Positions 10,262-19,424 of a stretch of 64,000 bases of DNA are shown one piece after another. The stretch's first letter is position 1. Each line of letters starts with the position of its first letter. The position numbers and the translations under genes were made by a program. The stretch spans positions 3,162,001-3,226,000 of the forward strand of contig NZ_JBBPCL010000001.1 of the NCBI RefSeq assembly GCF_038039215.1, read 5' to 3'. Source of the DNA: Pseudonocardia sp. T1-2H. Its GTDB lineage: Bacteria > Actinomycetota > Actinomycetes > Mycobacteriales > Pseudonocardiaceae. A model generated the notes under the pieces. It was not told the origin of the DNA and searched no databases. It was given only the letters and a program-made list of their open reading frames with translations.

Positions 10262-11256
10262 GTCGTACTCCCCACCTGAGGCGATGGCGCCTCGTCCAGT
10301 CCGGCGAGCGCCGCGCGCGCCCGCTCGGCCACCGCGGCCGCGACCTCCGGCGGTTCCAGCACCCGGGCCCCACCGCCGAGGCCCAGCACGAGCCTGACCA
10401 GCCAACCCGGATCCGCGTAGCGCAGCAGCACCCGGGCCGTCCCCGGAGCGTTCCCGGCTCCGTCCAGCTCGACGACCTCGTCCACCGGGTAGTACTCGGC
10501 GATCCACCGCGCCTCCGGGGCCACCTCGAGCACGGCGGTCCGGTGCTCCGCGCTGGGCCGGAACAGCCCGGCCGAGACGTCGGTGGGTTCCGCGTCCGGG
10601 GGCGGGGCGGCCGGCTCGTCGAGCGTCTCGACGTCCTCCACCCGGTCCAGCCGGAACAGCCGGACGCCCTCGGCACGGCGGCACCACGCCTCGAGGTACC
10701 CGCGGCCCTCGACGAGCAGCAGCCGCATCGGGTCGATGACGCGCTGCGAGACCGCGTCCCGGCCCGCGGTGTAGTAGCGGATGCGCAGGGCACGGCGCTG
10801 CTCGAGCGCGGTGCGGACGGCGGCCGTGGTGGCCTCCTCCTCCCGCGTCAGGTCGACGGCGACGGTCGTCAGCCCCGCGTCCCCGACCGCCCGCTCGATC
10901 TTGGCGGTGGCGCGGCGGACCGCGGCGGTGTCGACGATGCCGGGAGCCTCGCCGAGCGTGCGCAGGGCGACCAGCAACGCCGTCGCCTCCGCCGTGGTGA
11001 GCCGCAGCGGCCGGCGCATGCCCGCGTCCTCGGTGACGGTGACGGTGTCCCCGGCGAAGGAGAGGTCGACCAGGTCACCGGGCCCGTAGCCGGGCAGCCC
11101 GCACATCCACAACAGTTCGAGGTCCCGGCGCAGCTGGCGCTCGGTGATGCCGAAGTCCGCGGCGGCCTCGGTGATCGGGATGCCCGGGCGGGCCAGCAGG
11201 TAGGGCACGAGGTTGAGCAGCCGTGGCAGCCGGTCCGTGACGCCGCCCCCGGTCAC
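10258..11256 (-). CDS. pafC: WYL-domain DNA-damage response regulator PafC
   Basis: A 332-residue regulator with an N-terminal helix-turn-helix (PITEAAADFGITERQLRRDLELL), a WYL domain (ALRIRYYTAGRDAVSQRVIDPMRLLLVEGRGYLEAW) and a C-terminal WCX extension (RVLLRYADPGWLVRLVLG). PafB and PafC together activate the LexA-independent mycobacterial DNA-damage response and sense single-stranded DNA. The GTG at 11256 overlaps the pafB TGA (GTGA), so the two are translationally coupled. Confidence 0.9.
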   Translation of the reverse strand: MTGGGVTDRLPRLLNLVPYLLARPGIPITEAAADFGITERQLRRDLELLWMCGLPGYGPGDLVDLSFAGDTVTVTEDAGMRRPLRLTTAEATALLVALRTLGEAPGIVDTAAVRRATAKIERAVGDAGLTTVAVDLTREEEATTAAVRTALEQRRALRIRYYTAGRDAVSQRVIDPMRLLLVEGRGYLEAWCRRAEGVRLFRLDRVEDVETLDEPAAPPPDAEPTDVSAGLFRPSAEHRTAVLEVAPEARWIAEYYPVDEVVELDGAGNAPGTARVLLRYADPGWLVRLVLGLGGGARVLEPPEVAAAVAERARAALAGLDEAPSPQVGSTT

Positions 11257-12248
11257 GGCGGCGCCCCGTGCGGCGCGGTGTGGGCGGTGAGGACGCCGAT
11301 CCAGTTGTCCCGGACCAGCTTCGCGAGCTCCGGTGGCCGCAGCACGACGACGTCCGGGCCGTGACCGGCCAGCCAGCGCGCCACCGTGCGCTCGCTGCGC
11401 AGGTCGATCTCCAGCTCGTCGCCGGGACGCCCGCCGTGCTCCCGGGGCCCGACGACCCGGCCGAGCCGGCGCAGCCCGTGCGCCTGCCCCTCGGCCACCC
11501 AGAGCCGCGCGGTCCCGGTGACGGGCCCGGACTCGAAGGTGCTGCGGACGTAGGCCATGAGGTCCGTGCCGGGCGGGACCGTGACGGCACCCGGCTCCCC
11601 CAGCGCCGTGACCGGGGGGATGACTCGCGACAGCCGGAACGACCGGACGTCCGCCCGGTCCCGGTCGTACCCGACGAGGTACCAGCGACCCCGCCACGAG
11701 ACGACCCCCCACGGCTCGACGGTCCGGCGCACGACGTCCCCGGTCGGCCCGCCGCGGCGGTGGTCGAACCGGACCACCCGACCGGCCTGGACCGCGGCCA
11801 GCAGGGGCGCGAACGCGGGCTCGGCCGCCCGGACCCGGGGCTGTACGGAACCGCGGGTCTCGTCGACCTCGACGCCGGCGGCCCGCAGCTTGACCAGGGC
11901 GCCGTGGGCGGCACCCGAGAGCTCCGGGGAGTCCCACAGGCTCCCGGCCAGCGCCACGGCGGCGGCCTCCTCGGCGTCGAGGTCCACGTCGCCGAGCTCG
12001 TAGTCGCCGCGGGCGATCCGGTAGCCCTCAACCGTGTCGAAGGCCGAGCGCCGCCCGGTCTCCAGCGGGACGCCGAGCTCGCGCAGCTCGGTCTTGTCCC
12101 GCTCGAACATCCGGAAGAAGGCCTCGTCGCTCGTCGCGTCCGCGTACCCGGGGACGGTGGCGCGGATCCGCTCCGCCGTCAGGAACTGCCGGGTCGACAG
12201 CAGGCAGAGGACCAGGTTCACCAGTCTCTCTGCGCGAGCGGACGACAC
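11253..12248 (-). CDS. pafB: WYL-domain DNA-damage response regulator PafB
   Basis: A 331-residue partner of PafC with the same plan: N-terminal winged HTH (SARAERLVNLVLCLLSTRQFLTAERIRATVPGY region), a WYL domain with VRFDHR and GRWYLVGYDRDRADVRSFRLSR, and a WCX domain. GTG 12248 sits 6 nt after TACGAT, indicating leaderless transcription; starts further upstream have no support. First gene of the pafB-pafC-small membrane protein unit. Confidence 0.9.
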   Translation of the reverse strand: MSSARAERLVNLVLCLLSTRQFLTAERIRATVPGYADATSDEAFFRMFERDKTELRELGVPLETGRRSAFDTVEGYRIARGDYELGDVDLDAEEAAAVALAGSLWDSPELSGAAHGALVKLRAAGVEVDETRGSVQPRVRAAEPAFAPLLAAVQAGRVVRFDHRRGGPTGDVVRRTVEPWGVVSWRGRWYLVGYDRDRADVRSFRLSRVIPPVTALGEPGAVTVPPGTDLMAYVRSTFESGPVTGTARLWVAEGQAHGLRRLGRVVGPREHGGRPGDELEIDLRSERTVARWLAGHGPDVVVLRPPELAKLVRDNWIGVLTAHTAPHGAPP

Positions 12249-12254
12249 GCGGGC

Positions 12255-12260
12255 ATCGTA
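12255..12260 (-). promoter_or_regulatory. -10 hexamer TACGAT for pafB
   Basis: On the minus strand TACGAT, 6 nt, then GTG 12248: a leaderless arrangement. Confidence 0.5.
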
Positions 12261-12444
12261 CGGCCGACACCTGCGCGCGCGGGGCCGACCGGGGTAACGC
12301 GCCCGATCACCGAACCGGAGCCGCGGGCGGGCCGGGTGTCTCATCCTGGGACGCCCGCCCACCTTGACGCGCACCCGCTCCGGATCAAGGCTCGGCTGTG
12401 ACGCCGGACACGGCCGGAACGCGAACGAACGGAAGGCAGGGGCC

Positions 12445-12693
12445 ATGAGCGAGGTCGACAGCAGCGTCGAGACCTTCAACCCGTGGAGCGTCGTCAACCT
12501 GGTCTTCCACCACCTCGCCGAGCAGGGTCTGCACCCGGTGCTCGGCGAGACCGGAGACCCGGCGGAGGCGGCGTCCGCCCTGCTCACGGCCCTGGGGATC
12601 GCCTCCGCCCCGGACCACGCGGGGCCCGCCGCCGCGCCGGTGCAGGACATGCTCGCCGACCTGCGGAAGAAGATGATGCCCGGAATCGAGTAG
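12445..12693 (+). CDS. Unrecognised 82-residue protein inside the paf cluster
   Basis: An 82-residue acidic, soluble, probably helical protein (WSVVNLVFHHLAEQGL, then DPAEAASALLTALG and VQDMLADLRKKMM). No family was recognised. ATG 12445 follows a GGAAGGCAGG ribosome site. It is the only plus-strand gene between pafB and pafA, diverging from the first and converging on the second, with a large hairpin downstream. Mycobacteria have nothing recognisable between pafA and pafB. Confidence 0.6.
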   Translation: MSEVDSSVETFNPWSVVNLVFHHLAEQGLHPVLGETGDPAEAASALLTALGIASAPDHAGPAAAPVQDMLADLRKKMMPGIE

Positions 12694-12720
12694 CGGCGGC
12701 TCGCCGTTCCCGGACCCGAA

Positions 12721-12773
12721 CGCACGACCGGCTCTTTCGCTCAGTAGGTACGAGCGGAAGAGCCGTTCGTGCG
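12721..12773. terminator. 22-bp hairpin between convergent genes
   Basis: Arms 12721-12742 and 12752-12773 pair with only two mismatches around a 9-nt loop. It lies between the 82-residue ORF and the end of pafA and could end transcription from both sides. There is no T-tract. The outer arm CCGTTCGTGC recurs in the hairpin at 33659-33709. Confidence 0.6.
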
Positions 12774-12793
12774 AAAAGGGGGCCGAGCCCCGC

Positions 12794-14155
12794 TCAGAGG
12801 GACGCGATCAGGCGGTCCACGCGCTCGTCGACCGCGCGGAACGGGTCCTTGCACAGCACGGTGCGCTGCGCCTGGTCGTTCAGCTTGAGGTGCACCCAGT
12901 CCACCGTGAAGTCCCGCCCGGCGGCCTGCGCGGCGGCGATGAAGTCCCCCCGCAGCTTGGCCCGGGTGGTCTGCGGCGGGGTGTCCTTCGCGACCTCGAT
13001 CTCGCCGTCGTCCGTCACCCGCTCGACCAAGCCCTTGCGCTGCAACAGGTCGAACAGGCCGCGGCCGCGGCGGATGTCGTGGTAGGCGAGGTCCAGCTGG
13101 GCGACGCGGGCACTGGCCAGGTCCATGTCGTGCTTGGCCTGGTAGCGCTCGACGAGCCGGTGCTTGATCGCCCAGTCGATCTCGCGGTCGATGAGCGACA
13201 GGTTCTGCGACTCGACGGCGTCGAGCGTGCGCCCCCACAGCTCGACGACGCGCTCCATCGTCCGGTCCTCGCTGCCCCGCGCCTGCAGGTGCTCGACCGC
13301 CCGCGCGTGGTACTCGCGCTGGATGTCCAGCGCGCTGGCCTCGCGGCCCCCGGCCAGACGCACGGTGCGCCGGCCGGTGAGGTCGTGGCTGATCTCGCGG
13401 ATCGCGCGGATCGGGTTGTCCAGGGTGAAGTCCCGGAACTGGACGCCCGCCTCGATCATCTCGAGCACGAGGTGCGCCGACCCGACCTTGAGCTGGGTGG
13501 TCACCTCGCTCATGTTCGAGTCGCCGACGATGACGTGCAGCCGCCGGTACCGCTCGGCGTCCGCGTGCGGCTCGTCGCGGGTGTTGATGATCGGGCGTGA
13601 GCGGGTGGTGGCGCTGGAGACGCCCTCCCAGATGTGCTCGGCGCGCTGGCTGAGGCAGTACACGGCGCCGCGCGGGGTCTGCAGGACCTTGCCCGCGCCG
13701 CAGATGAGCTGGCGCGTCACCAGGAACGGCAGCAACACGTCCGCGATCCGGGAGAACTCGCCCTGCCGCGCCACGAGGTAGTTCTCGTGACAGCCGTAGG
13801 AGTTCCCCGCGGAGTCGGTGTTGTTCTTGAACAGGTAGATGTCCCCGCCGATCCCCTCGTCGACGAGCCTGCGCTCGGCGTCGACCAGGAGGTCCTCGAG
13901 GATGCGTTCGCCCGCCTTGTCGTGGGCGACGAGCTGGTTCAGGGAGTCGCACTCGGCGGTCGCGTACTCCGGGTGGGAACCGACGTCCAGGTAGAGGCGG
14001 GCACCGTTGCGCAGGAAGACGTTCGACGACCGCCCCCACGACACGACGCGGCGGAACAGGTAGCGCGCGACCTCGTCCGGCGACAGCCGTCGCTGGCCGT
14101 GGAAGGTGCACGTGACCCCGAACTCGGTCTCGACCCCGAAGATCCGACGCTGCAT
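12794..14155 (-). CDS. pafA: Pup--protein ligase PafA
   Basis: A 453-residue ligase of the glutamine-synthetase-like carboxylate-amine fold. It phosphorylates the C-terminal glutamate of Pup and joins it to target lysines. It shows [11 protein letters not shown] with the Mg/ATP glutamate E9, [17 protein letters not shown] with the catalytic aspartate D57, [43 protein letters not shown], and a C-terminal Pup-binding region ending near [10 protein letters not shown]. Length matches the family. ATG 14155 lies 7 nt after TAGTCT. It is divergent from the PAP2/kinase fusion, with about 40 bp between starts. Confidence 0.96.
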   Translation of the reverse strand: MQRRIFGVETEFGVTCTFHGQRRLSPDEVARYLFRRVVSWGRSSNVFLRNGARLYLDVGSHPEYATAECDSLNQLVAHDKAGERILEDLLVDAERRLVDEGIGGDIYLFKNNTDSAGNSYGCHENYLVARQGEFSRIADVLLPFLVTRQLICGAGKVLQTPRGAVYCLSQRAEHIWEGVSSATTRSRPIINTRDEPHADAERYRRLHVIVGDSNMSEVTTQLKVGSAHLVLEMIEAGVQFRDFTLDNPIRAIREISHDLTGRRTVRLAGGREASALDIQREYHARAVEHLQARGSEDRTMERVVELWGRTLDAVESQNLSLIDREIDWAIKHRLVERYQAKHDMDLASARVAQLDLAYHDIRRGRGLFDLLQRKGLVERVTDDGEIEVAKDTPPQTTRAKLRGDFIAAAQAAGRDFTVDWVHLKLNDQAQRTVLCKDPFRAVDERVDRLIASL

Positions 14156-14162
14156 GCCGTTC

Positions 14163-14168
14163 AGACTA
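14163..14168 (-). promoter_or_regulatory. -10 hexamer TAGTCT for pafA
   Basis: On the minus strand TAGTCT, 7 nt, ATG 14155. Confidence 0.5.
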
Positions 14169-14184
14169 AGCGCAGGGACGCCTC

Positions 14185-14190
14185 TACTGT
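14185..14190 (+). promoter_or_regulatory. -10 hexamer TACTGT for PAP2/lipid kinase fusion
   Basis: TACTGT, 7 nt, GTG 14198. Together with the pafA signal it forms a back-to-back leaderless promoter pair only 16 bp apart. Confidence 0.5.
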
Positions 14191-14197
14191 CAGGCCT

Positions 14198-15814
14198 GTG
14201 ACCGACTGGATCCGGCGCGTCGCCGGCGTCAACCCGCCCGCCCGGATCACCCGTCCGGTCCACGCTGTCGGGCGTGTCGTGTCCCGGCGTGCCGTCGGTG
14301 TCAACGCGCTCGACCTGGCGATCTCCCGGGCGGTGGCCCAGCGCCCGCCCAGCTCCCTCGACGACGTCATGAAGACCCTGTCCAAGGCCGCGGACCACAG
14401 CACGCTCTGGCTCGGCCTGGCCGCGCTCATGGCGCTGCGCCGCGGCGCCTCCCGCAAGGCCGCGTTCCGCGGGGTGCTCGCCATCGCCGGCGCCAGCGGC
14501 ACGGCCAACGCGATCCTCAAGCCGCTGCTGCCCCGGCGCCGCCCGGCCGCCTCGGAGCTGCCCGCCTACCAGAAGATCGCCGACCCGCCGACGTCGTCGT
14601 CGTTCCCGTCCGGGCACGCGGCGTCCGCGGCGGCGTTCGCCACGGCCGTCGCGATCGAGAGCCCCCGGCTGGCGCCCGCGGTGGTCCCGCTGGCCGCGGC
14701 CGTCGCGTACTCGCGGGTGCACGTCGGTGTGCACTGGACCTCGGACGTGCTGGCGGGCGCGGCCGTCGGCTCCGGGGTCGCGCTGGCCACCCGCCGCTGG
14801 TGGCCGGCCCGGGTCACCGACGAGGCGCGCGCCCGGCCCGTCGACTCCGTTCCCGCGCTCCCGCAGGGCGAGGGCCTCGTGATCGTCGCCAACCCGTACT
14901 CCGGCCCGCCCGAGTACGACATCACCGACGACATCTCCGAGGCGCTACCCGCCGCCCACCTGCTGCGTGTGCGCGAGGGGATCGACCTGGTCGAGGAGCT
15001 CGAGGAGGCGATCGCCGAGCGCGGGAGCTGGGTCAAGGCCCTGGGCGTCGCGGGTGGCGACGGCACGGTGGCCGCCGTCGCCGCGGTCGCGCTGCGCCAT
15101 CACCTGCCGTTGGTCGTCATCCCGGCGGGGACGCTGAACCACTTCGCCCGGGACGTCGGCATCTACGACCTGCAGGAGGCCGTCGACGCCACGCAGGCGG
15201 GCGAGGCCGTCGCCGTGGACCTCGCGCTCGTGGAGGCGCACCCCGGGCGGGGCGCCGAGCCGGCGAGCGAGGAGGTCATCCGGACCCGGTACTTCCTCAA
15301 CACCGCCTCGATCGGCTCCTACCCCGAGCTCGTCCGGCTGCGGGAGAAGCTGCAGCCGCGGCTGGGCAAGTGGCCGGCGTTCGCGGTGGCACTGGTGCAG
15401 GTGCTGCGCAAGTCCGAGAAGGTCGACGTCAAGGTGGAGGGCCGCTGGCAGCAGGTCTGGTTCATCTTCGTCGGCAACGGCCCGTACCACCCGCGCGGCT
15501 TCGTCCCGGCTTGGCGCCCGACGCTGGACTCGGGCCTGCTCGACGTCCGGTGGCTGCGCGCGGACGTCCGGTTCTCCCGGCTCCGGGTCGTCGGCGCGCT
15601 GATCCTCGGCGCGCTCGGGCACAGCCGGGTCTACACCCAGCTGGAGACCCCCGAGCTGGACGTCGAGCTGCAGGTGCCGAGCTCGCTCGCGACGGATGGT
15701 GAGGTCGTGGAGGAGGCGGGCCGCTACACGTTCCGGGTCGCGAAGGAGCCGATCCCGGTCTACCGCCGTGACGAGTCGAAGTGGACCGGCCGCGACCGGC
15801 CGTTCCAGGGTTAG
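14198..15814 (+). CDS. Bifunctional PAP2 phosphatase / diacylglycerol kinase-family protein
   Basis: A 538-residue fusion. Residues ~1-210 are a PAP2 membrane phosphatase with the three signature motifs: [19 protein letters not shown] and [16 protein letters not shown]. Residues ~225-538 are a lipid kinase of the DAGK/YegS fold with [26 protein letters not shown] (nucleotide-binding GGDGT) and [14 protein letters not shown]. The pair suggests opposite or sequential reactions on a phospholipid head group at the membrane; the lipid is unknown. This fusion occurs in actinobacteria. It separates pafA from the proteasome genes. Confidence 0.88.
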   Translation: MTDWIRRVAGVNPPARITRPVHAVGRVVSRRAVGVNALDLAISRAVAQRPPSSLDDVMKTLSKAADHSTLWLGLAALMALRRGASRKAAFRGVLAIAGASGTANAILKPLLPRRRPAASELPAYQKIADPPTSSSFPSGHAASAAAFATAVAIESPRLAPAVVPLAAAVAYSRVHVGVHWTSDVLAGAAVGSGVALATRRWWPARVTDEARARPVDSVPALPQGEGLVIVANPYSGPPEYDITDDISEALPAAHLLRVREGIDLVEELEEAIAERGSWVKALGVAGGDGTVAAVAAVALRHHLPLVVIPAGTLNHFARDVGIYDLQEAVDATQAGEAVAVDLALVEAHPGRGAEPASEEVIRTRYFLNTASIGSYPELVRLREKLQPRLGKWPAFAVALVQVLRKSEKVDVKVEGRWQQVWFIFVGNGPYHPRGFVPAWRPTLDSGLLDVRWLRADVRFSRLRVVGALILGALGHSRVYTQLETPELDVELQVPSSLATDGEVVEEAGRYTFRVAKEPIPVYRRDESKWTGRDRPFQG

Positions 15815-15840
15815 GGCCCGTAGGACGGGCGCTCACCTCG

Positions 15841-15846
15841 TAGGGT
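15841..15846 (+). promoter_or_regulatory. -10 hexamer TAGGGT for fdhD
   Basis: TAGGGT, 7 nt, ATG 15854: leaderless arrangement. Confidence 0.5.
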
Positions 15847-15853
15847 TGACGGC

Positions 15854-16681
15854 ATGGGACGGCTGACGGCGAGACGACCGGTGCTCCGCCTGGGCGCGGA
15901 CGGGACGCAGCGACGGCGGCCGGACAGCCTGGCCGTCGAGGAGCCCCTGGAGCTGCGGGTCGACGGGAAGCCGCTGAGCGTCACGATGCGGACGCCGGGC
16001 CACGACGTCGAGCTCGCCCACGGCTTCCTGCTCACCGAGGGCGTCATCGGCTCCGCGGAGGATCTCGCCGCGGCCCGCTACTGCGACTCCGTCGACGCCG
16101 AGGGCCGCAACACCTACAACGTCCTCGACGTGGCGCTCGCCCCCGGCGTCGAACCGCCGGACACCTCCCTGGAGCGCAACTTCTACACGACGTCGTCCTG
16201 CGGCGTGTGCGGCAAGGCCTCGCTCGACGCCGTGAAGCTCAAGTCCCGTTTCTCCCCGGCCGGGGACCCGGTCCGCGTCCCCTGGTCGACCGTCGGGACG
16301 CTCCCGGACCGGCTGCGCGAGGCCCAGCGGGTCTTCGACTCCACCGGCGGCCTGCACGCGGCGGGGCTGTTCCGCGCGGACGGCGGGCTGATCGTCGCCC
16401 GCGAGGACGTCGGGCGACACAATGCCGTGGACAAGGTGCTCGGGCACGCGTTGCTCGCCGGCGGGATCCCTGCCGCGGGGACCGTGCTGATGGTGTCCGG
16501 CAGGGCGTCGTTCGAGCTGGTGCAGAAGGCCGTGATGGCCGGGGTGCCGGTGCTCGCGGCGGTGTCCGCGCCCTCGTCGCTGGCGGCCGAGCTGGCTGCC
16601 GAGGCCGGGATGACGCTGGTCGGCTTCCTCCGGGACGGGACCGGGAACGTGTACACGGGGTCCCAGCGGATCGAGGTCTGA
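15854..16681 (+). CDS. fdhD: Formate dehydrogenase sulfurtransferase FdhD
   Basis: A 275-residue accessory protein that passes sulfur from a cysteine desulfurase to the bis-MGD molybdenum cofactor of formate dehydrogenases. It carries the CGVCG sulfur-transfer motif ([10 protein letters not shown]), the [11 protein letters not shown]-terminal strand, and [12 protein letters not shown] and [12 protein letters not shown]. No formate dehydrogenase is in this window, so its client is elsewhere. It sits between pafA and prcA without evident functional link. Confidence 0.93.
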   Translation: MGRLTARRPVLRLGADGTQRRRPDSLAVEEPLELRVDGKPLSVTMRTPGHDVELAHGFLLTEGVIGSAEDLAAARYCDSVDAEGRNTYNVLDVALAPGVEPPDTSLERNFYTTSSCGVCGKASLDAVKLKSRFSPAGDPVRVPWSTVGTLPDRLREAQRVFDSTGGLHAAGLFRADGGLIVAREDVGRHNAVDKVLGHALLAGGIPAAGTVLMVSGRASFELVQKAVMAGVPVLAAVSAPSSLAAELAAEAGMTLVGFLRDGTGNVYTGSQRIEV

Positions 16682-16718
16682 TCGGCTCGTGGCCGCCCTT
16701 GTGCGCTCCGAGGGGACC

Positions 16719-16724
16719 TAGTCT
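16719..16724 (+). promoter_or_regulatory. -10 hexamer TAGTCT for VOC protein
   Basis: TAGTCT, 6 nt, GTG 16731. Confidence 0.45.
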
Positions 16725-16730
16725 CGGGGC

Positions 16731-17099
16731 GTGCGCATCGAGGCCCTGGACCACATCGTGCTCGTCTCGCCCGAACCCGAGCGGTTGATCGACTGGTACC
16801 GCACCGTGCTCGGCCTGCGACCCGAGCGGTTGGAACAGTGGCGGCGCGGCGAGGTGCCGTTCGCGTCGCTGCGCGTCTCCCCCACCACCATCATCGACGT
16901 GCTGCGGGGCGAGCGGACCGGGACGAACCTGGAGCACACGGCGTTCGTCGTGGACCTCGACGACGCGGGGCTCGCCGCGCTGGCCGCCGAGCACGGCGTG
17001 CCGGGCCCGAAGGACCTGTTCGGGGCCCGGGGCCGGGGCAGCGGCATCTATCTGCGGGACCCGGACGGGAACGGCGTGGAGCTGCGCCGCTACCCGTGA
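16731..17099 (+). CDS. VOC family protein (glyoxalase/dioxygenase fold)
   Basis: A 122-residue vicinal-oxygen-chelate fold protein with two beta-alpha-beta-beta-beta units: ALDHIVLVSPEPERLIDWYRTVLGL at the start, LEHTAFVVDL in the middle and the typical ending YLRDPDGNGVELRRY. H8, H63 and E118 are the expected metal-site positions. Such proteins include glyoxalases, resistance binders and epimerases; the substrate cannot be inferred. Convergent with prcA. Confidence 0.85.
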   Translation: MRIEALDHIVLVSPEPERLIDWYRTVLGLRPERLEQWRRGEVPFASLRVSPTTIIDVLRGERTGTNLEHTAFVVDLDDAGLAALAAEHGVPGPKDLFGARGRGSGIYLRDPDGNGVELRRYP

Positions 17100-17156
17100 G
17101 CCCCTGCGTCCACCTGTGAACCCCCCCGACCCAGCCTTGAACGCTACCCAGCGGGC

Positions 17157-17954
17157 TCAGCCTCCGACGCCGCCCGCCGGCGCCTCGTCCCCGCCCGCGA
17201 CCTCGCCGCCCGGGGTCGGCTCGTCCGAAGCGCGGTTCGCCGCGGGCAGCAGCTCGCGGAGCACCGGGCCGGTGAGCCGGCGGAACGTCCGGCCCGGACG
17301 GCTGCGGTCCAGGATCGCGACCTCCAGCGCGCTCACCCCGAGGGTGCGTGTGTCACCGGCGCTCCCGTTGCCGCTGCCGGGGGCGGGTGCGGCCTGCAAC
17401 CCCTCGACGGCGACGCCGATCGCCGCGGCGAGCTCCAGACCCGTCGCGTAGGTGTCCTTGAGCTTCGTGCTGATCGGTTCGGTCGTCCCGCCCATGACCA
17501 CGAACTCGGGCTCGTCGGTGATCGAACCGTCGTAGGTGATCCGGTAGAGCTGGTCCCCCTCGGCCGTGTCGCCGACCTCGGCCACGCAGATCTCGGCCTC
17601 GAACGGCTTCTGCTGCTCGATGAATGCCGTCCCCATGAACTGGGCGTAGGTGTTCGCGAGCCAGCGCCCGGTCACGTCGACGCGGTCGTAGGAGTAGCCG
17701 CGCGAGTCCGCGAGCCGGATGCCGGCGGTGCGCAGCCCCTCGAACTCGTTGTAGCGCCCGACCGCGGCGAAGCCGATCCGGTCGTAGATCTCGGAGACCT
17801 TGTGCAGGGCCGTCGAGTGGTTCTCGGCGACGAACAGCACGCCGTCGGCGTAGGTCATGACCACGACGCTGCGGCCGCGGGAGATGCCCTTGCGGGCGAG
17901 CTCCGAGCGGTCGCGCAGCAGCTGGTCGACGGAGGAGTAGAACGGCATCGTCAT
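17157..17954 (-). CDS. prcA: 20S proteasome alpha subunit PrcA
   Basis: A 265-residue alpha subunit forming the outer rings and gate of the 20S core. The N-terminal gate segment [27 protein letters not shown] is followed by the alpha-type core [18 protein letters not shown], ending with a disordered Gly/Glu/Pro-rich tail as usual in actinobacteria. It lacks the nucleophilic Thr found in beta subunits. It follows prcB by 52 nt on the same strand and has an AGGAG ribosome site. ATG 17954 was used; ATG 17948 is a second in-frame start. Confidence 0.95.
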   Translation of the reverse strand: MTMPFYSSVDQLLRDRSELARKGISRGRSVVVMTYADGVLFVAENHSTALHKVSEIYDRIGFAAVGRYNEFEGLRTAGIRLADSRGYSYDRVDVTGRWLANTYAQFMGTAFIEQQKPFEAEICVAEVGDTAEGDQLYRITYDGSITDEPEFVVMGGTTEPISTKLKDTYATGLELAAAIGVAVEGLQAAPAPGSGNGSAGDTRTLGVSALEVAILDRSRPGRTFRRLTGPVLRELLPAANRASDEPTPGGEVAGGDEAPAGGVGG

Positions 17955-18006
17955 CGGGGAGCGCTCCTGATCATGATCATGCGGCCGGCCTCGTCAGCGG
18001 GGCGGC

Positions 18007-18897
18007 TCAGCCGCCCGGCTTCTCCGTCCGCCCGGCGACGACCTGGTCGACGACGGCGGCGATCTCGTCCTCGGGCCGCCGCACGGCGCCCTCGGGACCG
18101 GTGATGCTGACGACGACGGGGTAGATCTTGCGGATCGTGTCCGGGCCGCCGGTGGCGGTGTCGTCGTCCGCGGCGTCGTAGAGCGCCTCGAGGGCGGTCC
18201 GCACCGTCGTCGCGAGGTCCGCCGAGGTGCTGTGCAGCTTCTTCAGCGAGGACTTCGCGAAGACCGAGCCCGAGCCGACGGAGTGGTAGCCGAGGTGCTC
18301 CTCGTACCGGCCTCCGGTGGCGTCGTAGGTGATGATCCGGCCGGCCTTGGCCGGGTCCGGCTGGTCCAGGTCGTACCCGGCGAACAACGGGACGACGACG
18401 AATCCCTGCATGGCCGCGCCGAGGTTCCCGCGCACCATCCCCGCGAGCCGGTTGGCCTTGCCGTCGAGGGACATGACGACGCCCTCGATCTTCTCGTAGT
18501 GCTCCAGCTCGACGCTGTAGAGCCGCACCATCTCGATCGCGATGCCCGCCGAGCCCGCGATGCCCACGGCCGAGTGCGAGTCCGTGATGAAGATCTTCTC
18601 GATGTCCCGCTGCGCGATGACGTTCCCGGCGGTGGCCCGGCGGTCACCGGCGATGACGACACCCTCGGCGAACTTCAGCGCGACGATGGTGGTGCCGTGC
18701 GGGACGCCCAGCGCCTCGGGTCCGGACGCCTGCGCGCGCGTCGCATGCTCGGGCAGCCGGCCGGGGAGCAGGTGCGGCTGGGTGGCCGCCAGGTAGTTCG
18801 TGAAGGACGTCTCACCGAGCGCCCGGAACGCACTCTCGTGGCCGACGGGCGGCTGTCCGGAGAACAGGCCGGGGGTGCCCTGCTGGCGGAACTCCAT
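18007..18897 (-). CDS. prcB: 20S proteasome beta subunit PrcB
   Basis: A 296-residue catalytic beta subunit. Residues 1-68 are the propeptide (containing [23 protein letters not shown]) removed by autocleavage after G68 in [10 protein letters not shown], exposing T69 as N-terminal nucleophile. [14 protein letters not shown] and the region around [10 protein letters not shown] follow the beta-subunit pattern. It degrades pupylated proteins fed by ARC/Mpa. A strong hairpin separates it from pup upstream. ATG 18897 was chosen as the only start giving the standard propeptide. Confidence 0.96.
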   Translation of the reverse strand: MEFRQQGTPGLFSGQPPVGHESAFRALGETSFTNYLAATQPHLLPGRLPEHATRAQASGPEALGVPHGTTIVALKFAEGVVIAGDRRATAGNVIAQRDIEKIFITDSHSAVGIAGSAGIAIEMVRLYSVELEHYEKIEGVVMSLDGKANRLAGMVRGNLGAAMQGFVVVPLFAGYDLDQPDPAKAGRIITYDATGGRYEEHLGYHSVGSGSVFAKSSLKKLHSTSADLATTVRTALEALYDAADDDTATGGPDTIRKIYPVVVSITGPEGAVRRPEDEIAAVVDQVVAGRTEKPGG

Positions 18898-18966
18898 GGT
18901 CGGGTGGGTGCCTTTCGTCGTGCATGGCTCTCGGATGAGGGGGCTCCGGAAAGGAGCAGCGGTGCA

Positions 18967-19018
18967 TCCGGGACGGGCCGGGCCCCGCTGTGCACCAGCG
19001 GAACCCGGCCCGTCCGGA
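18967..19018. promoter_or_regulatory. Large hairpin between pup and prcB
   Basis: Arms 18967-18982 and 19004-19018 pair over 15 positions with one bulged G, around a 21-nt loop. It starts 10 nt after the pup stop. There is no T-tract. It may act as a partial terminator or RNA-processing/stability element that lets Pup be made in excess over the proteasome subunits. Confidence 0.5.
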
Positions 19019-19028
19019 GCAGGTGCGG

Positions 19029-19226
19029 CTACTCGCCGCCCTTCTGCACGTAGGCTCGGACGAAGTCCTCGGCGTTCTCCTCGAGAACGTCGTCGATCTC
19101 GTCGAGGATCGTGTCCACGTCCTCGCCCAGCTTCTCCCGACGTTCCTGGCCTGCGGCCGACGCGTCCGCGCCGTCCTCGTCGTCGCCGCCGCCACCGCCC
19201 TGACGTTTCGTCTGCTCCTGCGACAT
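19029..19226 (-). CDS. pup: Prokaryotic ubiquitin-like protein Pup, encoded with C-terminal Glu
   Basis: A 65-residue intrinsically disordered protein tag. The N-terminus is Gly/Asp-rich and the C-terminal half has the helix used to dock on ARC/Mpa ([31 protein letters not shown] region). It ends KGGE: the last codon is GAG, then TAG. Many Pups, including that of M. tuberculosis, end in GGQ and must be deamidated by Dop; this one can be ligated by PafA directly. Start ATG 19226 follows GGAGGAAG. The gene order dop-pup-prcB-prcA is the canonical one. Confidence 0.97.
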   Translation of the reverse strand: MSQEQTKRQGGGGGDDEDGADASAAGQERREKLGEDVDTILDEIDDVLEENAEDFVRAYVQKGGE

Positions 19227-19424
19227 GACGCTTCCTCCTCGCGCCTAGGCCCCACCACCGCGGCGTCGTGACCTCGGCGCCGCGCCGGTATGGGGTCCGG
19301 TGACCAAACACTACCTAGCAGATGACCGACACGCCCGCGAACGCGACGGTTGTGGCGGGCGCGTCGCGATCTTCCCCACCTCGCGGGCGGGGGATCCCGG
19401 CCGGCCCGGTGCTCGCCGGGCCGG

